Below, piece after piece: positions 6,483-10,148 of a stretch of 10,148 nucleotides of DNA. Location: contig JAFWAM010000174.1 of assembly GCA_017507595.1 (NCBI GenBank), positions 1-10,148 on the forward strand. Reading direction: 5' to 3'. This DNA is from Clostridia bacterium (GTDB taxonomy: Bacteria > Bacillota_A > Clostridia > Christensenellales > Borkfalkiaceae). Made by a program: the position numbers and the translations under genes. The notes under the pieces are model-generated. The model worked only from the letters and a program-made list of their open reading frames with translations. It was not told the origin of the DNA and searched no databases. Numbering within the stretch: position 1 is the stretch's first letter; each line of letters begins with the position of its first letter.

Positions 6483-7940
6483 CTATCTGACGTTTACTTC
6501 CGCTAAAAACTTTTTAAACGCCCTGTTTCCGTCGTCACCCGGGAAAAAGGCCGCCATTTTTAAAAGCGCGTCGGTAAATCCGTCACACAATGCTTTTTTA
6601 ACTGAAGGCTCTGCACGTTGCGCGTCTCTGAAATATCCGTTATCATGAATAATAGCTTCAATCGTTGCCTTGTATCCGAAAAGAACGTTACCCTCAGTAA
6701 ACAAGCTATCGTCCATGGGGATTTTTTTAGTCAAAACGGCGAAAATCATTTCGAGAACCTTTTTAAACGAGCCGTCAACGACAAATCTGCCAAAAAGACT
6801 ACCAAAATCCGCAAAGGAATCAAAAACCGTGAAATCACCCTCTGAATAAGCGTATGAAGCCTTGTCGCAAGTAAGGATAAGATCGATACAATATCTGTTA
6901 TCTGCGCCATATCTTGCGCAAAGGGTAACCTTATTGCGTGAGTTGCCGTCGGCCCCCATGCCGAAGATACCCATAGAATCGTCCTTGTAGCTTGCCCAAG
7001 CCTCAACAACGTCGACAGCCAACCTTTCAAGGGTGTTTCGGTTGAAGGATTGAAGCCTTATTGAAGAAATCGAGTTATTGTAAACGGAAACCTCAACGTC
7101 GGGATAAACCGTACAAACGCCTGAAAAAGTGGGCTTAGCCTCAAATAAAGCAGGTGAAAATTTGCCTGCAACGAAGTGATCGTGCTCCTTTGAATACACT
7201 CCCCTTTTGTCAAGGTCGTTGGTGACCGTAATTGAATAATCGGGTATATACTCCACAAAATCAAGCATTGAAACGATGGTGGATTCGGTGACGTCGTTAA
7301 AGGAATGGTCGTCCGAAGAAATCAAACACTCCTCCGAGCGGGAAAGGCTGTTGACGTAATGCATATGCCAAGGCCTTGAGTTTAAAATCAATGAAACGTT
7401 CCTTAAGGAGCCGCAAAGCCCTTTCGTGTCGAATGCGCCCTCACTTTCGGCGCAAAGGCAACAGCCGTCACCCTTTACGGAATAAGAACGGTGATTTTCG
7501 TTGGGAATAAGAACCTCCACCCCGTTGTCGGAGCAGTATCTGTCAAGTCCGTTTTTACAGTCGTAATCGTCAATACAGCTTGCGCAAACGCTTAATGAAC
7601 GTAAATATCCACAGGCAGCGGATGCACCGAACTGCTCCCTCATGGTCCTAAACTTTTTGTTTACGACCGACGGAAGCGGCAGTAAAAGGCCGAGAACGAA
7701 ATTTACAAACCCAACCTCATCACCTTCGCCAACAAGATTGTTTTCGCAGGCGTAACGGCTGACGTCGTCCTTGAGCTGATTTAAATTAATCGAACCCTTA
7801 AATTGAGGGATCTCCCCGTCGAACAAACGAAAAACGTGACGAAGCAGGTTACGCTTTACCGCAACGTCATAATCGGCAAGCTCCAAACAAGCCGTGCCGT
7901 AATTCAAAAGCTTTTCAATTAACAATCTGCCGTCAATCAT
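6483..7940 (-). CDS. Divergent family-2 galactose-1-phosphate uridylyltransferase-like protein
   Basis: A 485-residue protein that at first looks hypothetical but matches class-2 (Firmicutes-type) GalT in length (about 485-495) and motif order. Seen: LPLPSVVNKKF (87-97; family pattern LPxPSxVxxxF), GCCLCAESEG (159-168; family CxLCxExxG), LLDFVE-type MLDFVEYIPDY (225-235), HDHF (253-256; family HDHFQGG), RNKVTLCARY (335-344; family HNTxTPxAR), CIDLILT (351-357; family ELDLVLR) and a C-terminal FFPGDDGNRAFKKFL (465-479; family VFKxxxxGxxAFxRF). The HxH pair carrying the nucleophilic histidine is kept (H253, H255), but the following catalytic Gln is Val257 and the GG is AG. The GIFHPH region is not recognisable. 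There are 17 cysteines, nine of them in 110-176. It has its own promoter and terminators and no gal genes nearby. Start: ATG with AGGTGA just upstream. Ordinary GalT activity is doubtful; an altered nucleotidyl transferase or hydrolase, or a non-catalytic role, is possible. Confidence 0.72.
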   Translation of the reverse strand: MIDGRLLIEKLLNYGTACLELADYDVAVKRNLLRHVFRLFDGEIPQFKGSINLNQLKDDVSRYACENNLVGEGDEVGFVNFVLGLLLPLPSVVNKKFRTMREQFGASAACGYLRSLSVCASCIDDYDCKNGLDRYCSDNGVEVLIPNENHRSYSVKGDGCCLCAESEGAFDTKGLCGSLRNVSLILNSRPWHMHYVNSLSRSEECLISSDDHSFNDVTESTIVSMLDFVEYIPDYSITVTNDLDKRGVYSKEHDHFVAGKFSPALFEAKPTFSGVCTVYPDVEVSVYNNSISSIRLQSFNRNTLERLAVDVVEAWASYKDDSMGIFGMGADGNSRNKVTLCARYGADNRYCIDLILTCDKASYAYSEGDFTVFDSFADFGSLFGRFVVDGSFKKVLEMIFAVLTKKIPMDDSLFTEGNVLFGYKATIEAIIHDNGYFRDAQRAEPSVKKALCDGFTDALLKMAAFFPGDDGNRAFKKFLAEVNVR

Positions 7941-7997
7941 TTGTCACCTACAGTTTGATCTATTTGTAATCAGGCCGCATTTTTTATCAGCCTTTTT

Positions 7998-8025
7998 ATT
8001 ATATCACATAGCCGCTTTTTTTCAA
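7998..8025 (-). promoter_or_regulatory. Extended -10 sigma-A promoter of the GalT-like gene
   Basis: Minus strand: -35 TTGAAA (8025-8020), 16-base spacer, -10 TATAAT (8003-7998) immediately preceded by TGA, an extended -10 element (8006-8004). Predicted start near 7991, leaving a leader of about 50 bases in which I see no stable structure. It lies in the gap after dinB, so the GalT-like gene can be expressed independently. Confidence 0.82.
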
Positions 8026-8029
8026 AAGA

Positions 8030-8052
8030 TTTTCGTCGGTTTTTTACGAAAA
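8030..8052 (-). terminator. Weak possible terminator after dinB
   Basis: A 7-base-pair inverted repeat (TTTTCGT at 8052-8046 and ACGAAAA at 8036-8030 on the minus strand) with a 9-base loop begins just after the dinB stop and is followed by TCTTTT. Only two G/C pairs support the stem, so termination would be inefficient and read-through into the GalT-like gene is possible. Confidence 0.3.
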
Positions 8053-8053
8053 A

Positions 8054-9292
8054 TTAATCTTTGGATTTGCGGCCCTTTGGGTGAACCACGTGGTTGTTTT
8101 CAGGATCCTCGTGATAAACCCTTATGTCCTGTATATTTGTTGCTTGCATCAAGCTTTTTGCGCCGTACTTATCGTGAATGCCGCTGACAGCTTTCGCAAG
8201 ACTCATTTTTTTGGCGTAGAGCTTTGCGTCCTGAAACATCGAAAGCTGATCCTCACCCGAGGAAAAGCCGGAAATTGCCGCCCCGATTGAACGGATACCC
8301 TTGGAAAAATCAAAATTTTCCAAAAAAAGCTTTTCGGCCGCGGACAAAAGGTCGTCGTGAAAAATAGACGGCGGCGTTAGCTTAGCCTGTCGGGTGAAGC
8401 TTTCCAAAGCCTCGTCACGAATCATAATTGAAAGTGTTGACGCCGTCATAAAGCCCTTTTTCAGCGCCCTTTGGGATATGCTTTCGCATATAACGGAAAG
8501 CATAACGTGGACATCCTCATAGCTTTTCAGATCTCTGTAGCAGGTCATACTGTTGCCTATGGACTTAGCCTCGTCAAGCTCGTAATAGCGACTGACTGGA
8601 TCCACGTCGCGGCCGTTGGCGTATTCGTGAAGCAAAACGCCCATTTTGCCAAGTTTTTTTTCTAAAAAGAAGCTGTCGGCAGCCGCCAAATCCCCAATGG
8701 TATAAACGTTGAACTTTGCAAGCTTTTCAGCGGTTTTTCGACCTACCATTAAAAGCTCGTTAACGGGCAATGGCCAAACGAGATTTTTGTAGCCTTCAAA
8801 AGGGATTTCAGTTGTGGCGTCGGGCTTTTTCATATCCGACCCAAGCTTTGCAAAAATTTTATTGAAGCTTACCCCAACGGAAACGGTCAAGCCAAGCTTT
8901 TTGACCCTTTCGCGGAGCTGATCTGCAATCTGGACGCCACTACCGAAAATTTTACTGTTGGTAACGTCAAGCCAGGCTTCATCGATACCAAAGGGCTCCA
9001 CGTAATCGGTATATTCAAGGTAAATTTTTCGAACCTTTTCGGAAAGGTCCATATATCTGTCGAAATGGGCCTCCACACAAAGGAGATTCGGACAGAGATC
9101 CATTGCCGTCTTTATCGTCATGGCCGTTTTAACGCCTGCCGCCTTGGCGATATGATTTTTCGCAAGAACGATGCCGTGACGCTCTTCAACGCTGCCACAA
9201 ACGGCAAAAGGAAGGTTTTTCAAGGCAGGATTATAAAGCTGCTCACAAGAGGCGTAAAAATTATTCAGATCAGAATGTAAAATAACTCTCAT
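8054..9292 (-). CDS. dinB: Y-family DNA polymerase IV
   Basis: A 412-residue translesion DNA polymerase. The first catalytic Asp is D8 in HSDLNNFYASCE; the steric gate against ribonucleotides is Y13 by position; the second acidic pair is D104/E105 in PFGIDEAWLDV (clostridial-type variant of YSIDEAFLDV). SVGVSFNKIFAKLGSDMKKPD (138-158) is the conserved palm motif contacting primer and nucleotide. The thumb has a helix-hairpin-helix (PVNELLMVGRKTAEKLAKFNVYTIGDLA, about 176-203). The little-finger domain follows (about 245-345), and QLSMF at 349-353 fits the QxSLF-type sliding-clamp motif. After it comes a 59-residue basic tail of unknown role. It starts with ATG, has AAGGTG just upstream and lies 28 bases after the VTT gene, suggesting co-transcription. 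No LexA/SOS-type box was recognised in the window; the transcription start is probably outside it. Confidence 0.96.
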   Translation of the reverse strand: MRVILHSDLNNFYASCEQLYNPALKNLPFAVCGSVEERHGIVLAKNHIAKAAGVKTAMTIKTAMDLCPNLLCVEAHFDRYMDLSEKVRKIYLEYTDYVEPFGIDEAWLDVTNSKIFGSGVQIADQLRERVKKLGLTVSVGVSFNKIFAKLGSDMKKPDATTEIPFEGYKNLVWPLPVNELLMVGRKTAEKLAKFNVYTIGDLAAADSFFLEKKLGKMGVLLHEYANGRDVDPVSRYYELDEAKSIGNSMTCYRDLKSYEDVHVMLSVICESISQRALKKGFMTASTLSIMIRDEALESFTRQAKLTPPSIFHDDLLSAAEKLFLENFDFSKGIRSIGAAISGFSSGEDQLSMFQDAKLYAKKMSLAKAVSGIHDKYGAKSLMQATNIQDIRVYHEDPENNHVVHPKGRKSKD

Positions 9293-9320
9293 TGATCACC
9301 TTTAAAAAATCTGCCGTAGA

Positions 9321-10124
9321 CTAAAGCTTTTTCTTGTTTTTTTTATAGACAAGAAGGGACACTGCCGCTGTAAGCAAAAAAACACACACCCAGATGAGAA
9401 TCCCCCACCATTTGTCATAAGGAATAAGATTGCCGTTTAAAGAGTAAGCCATTAAAAACACCGAAATAAGCCTTGTAAAAAAGACCATTAATAGGAAATA
9501 TGCCGAGGATACCGTTGATAGTCCCGCCACAAAACAAAGAACGTCGTCGGGAAAAAACGGAAGCAAAAACATAAGGGTCAGCATGGGCTTATCCTTGCCC
9601 TTGATATAAGCTTGCGCACGGCTTAAATTATCCTCGCCAACAAGCCAAGCCGCGGCCTTATAGCCGATTTTACGGCCAATAAAAAATGCCGTAGCCGAGC
9701 CGATATATATACCAACAAAACTTAACAACCCGCCTTTAAGCGGACCGAATAACGCAACGGCCGCGCCAGTTGCGACGACCCCCGGCAAGGGCAAAAAAGT
9801 GACCTGTAAGAACTGTAGAACAACAAGGATCACCGAGGCGGAAAAACCAAAGCTTTTTATATAGGCACGAAGCTCCTCCACGGAGGAAATTTTATACCAA
9901 AAGCCGGTTACGTTAAGTAAATATAAAGTTACAAGGGCCACCGTTGCAAATACCATTACCACAATGGCAAGTTTAAAAACAAACCCCTTGTTTTTTAAGG
10001 CAAAAATTGCAGCGAAAGCCGTAAAAACAGATACGACTGCAGTGCCTGTCGCCCTTAATAAAACGGCGTGTTTTTTCACAAAGCCGCCAGACACTTTTAC
10101 GTATAAAAAGAGGAATATGCACAA
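9321..10124 (-). CDS. TVP38/TMEM64 (VTT/DedA-like) family membrane protein, start uncertain
   Basis: An integral membrane protein with a VTT (SNARE-associated/DedA-like) domain. Motifs: LQVTFLPLPGVVATG (106-120), FGPLKGG (126-132), GIYIGSATAFFIGRKIG (138-154) and PFFPDDVLCFVAGL (189-202), the PFxPDD-type re-entrant motif of the family. Further helices lie at about 49-70, 205-228 and 240-260, with a Lys-rich C-terminus. DedA/VTT relatives act in undecaprenyl-phosphate or phospholipid transport across the membrane; this protein's substrate is unknown. The given start is a TTG with AGGGGG 4 bases upstream. However, the frame stays open to base 10148, and the upstream residues (AVILLGG) continue the hydrophobic segment at residues 3-10. 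So the true start may lie outside the window and the gene may be cut. Two N-terminal helices before residue 49 are extra to the usual domain. Confidence 0.88.
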   Translation of the reverse strand: MCIFLFLYVKVSGGFVKKHAVLLRATGTAVVSVFTAFAAIFALKNKGFVFKLAIVVMVFATVALVTLYLLNVTGFWYKISSVEELRAYIKSFGFSASVILVVLQFLQVTFLPLPGVVATGAAVALFGPLKGGLLSFVGIYIGSATAFFIGRKIGYKAAAWLVGEDNLSRAQAYIKGKDKPMLTLMFLLPFFPDDVLCFVAGLSTVSSAYFLLMVFFTRLISVFLMAYSLNGNLIPYDKWWGILIWVCVFLLTAAVSLLVYKKNKKKL

Positions 10125-10148
10125 TATTCCCCCTAATAATATTACAGC

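Noticed and set aside
8054..9292. GIDE in place of SIDE in the DinB catalytic motif as an inactivating change
   Set aside because: The acidic residues D8, D104 and E105 are all present, and the FGIDEAW form is, to my knowledge, a common variant in clostridial DinB proteins.
1..10148. Frequent AACGTT/ACGT words across the window as a possible functional motif
   Set aside because: They occur mostly inside coding frames and can be explained by codon choice (for example AAC followed by GTT); no regular spacing was seen and I could not count enrichment.

Overview
The window looks like chromosomal DNA from an anaerobic, fermentative Firmicute, most likely a gut-type Clostridia lineage. This rests on consensus sigma-A promoters, strong AGGAGG-type ribosome sites, a moderate-to-low GC content, and a sodium-pumping biotin decarboxylase operon next to a clostridial-style DNA polymerase IV and a TVP38/VTT membrane protein. 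The lineage is inferred from gene types; there is no rRNA or other marker gene. All nine genes lie on the minus strand, so transcription runs from high to low coordinates. There is no mobile element, CRISPR array, tRNA or rRNA, and no gene-free stretch above 125 bases.

In transcription order: a VTT-domain membrane protein (open to the window edge) and dinB sit 28 bases apart and are probably co-transcribed. Next comes a single-gene unit with its own extended -10 promoter and two tandem terminator hairpins. Its 485-residue product is not an ordinary hypothetical protein: it matches family-2 galactose-1-phosphate uridylyltransferases along its length but has lost or changed several catalytic positions and gained a cysteine cluster.

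Directly after those terminators a near-consensus promoter (TTGCCA, 17 bases, TATAAT), overlapped by a perfect AT-rich inverted repeat, starts a tight five-gene operon. It encodes a divergent acyl-CoA-type carboxyltransferase (MmdA/12S-like), an OadG-type single-helix subunit, a biotin carrier with an Ala/Pro linker, the OadB/GcdB/MmdB-type sodium pump, and a PycB/OadA/5S-type carboxyltransferase without its own biotin domain. Together they should form a membrane complex in which carboxybiotin is decarboxylated by the beta subunit to export sodium. The unusual point is that both classes of carboxyltransferase share one carrier and one pump. That would link oxaloacetate/pyruvate chemistry, acyl-CoA chemistry and the sodium gradient, but the acyl-CoA-type subunit has eroded active-site motifs and its activity is uncertain.

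Downstream of the operon, after a 13-base-pair hairpin, is an HI0933/BaiN-like flavoprotein, followed by a candidate promoter that reads out of the left edge. The best leads for new biology are the two-carboxyltransferase sodium pump with its degenerate MmdA-like subunit, and the remodelled GalT-like protein.
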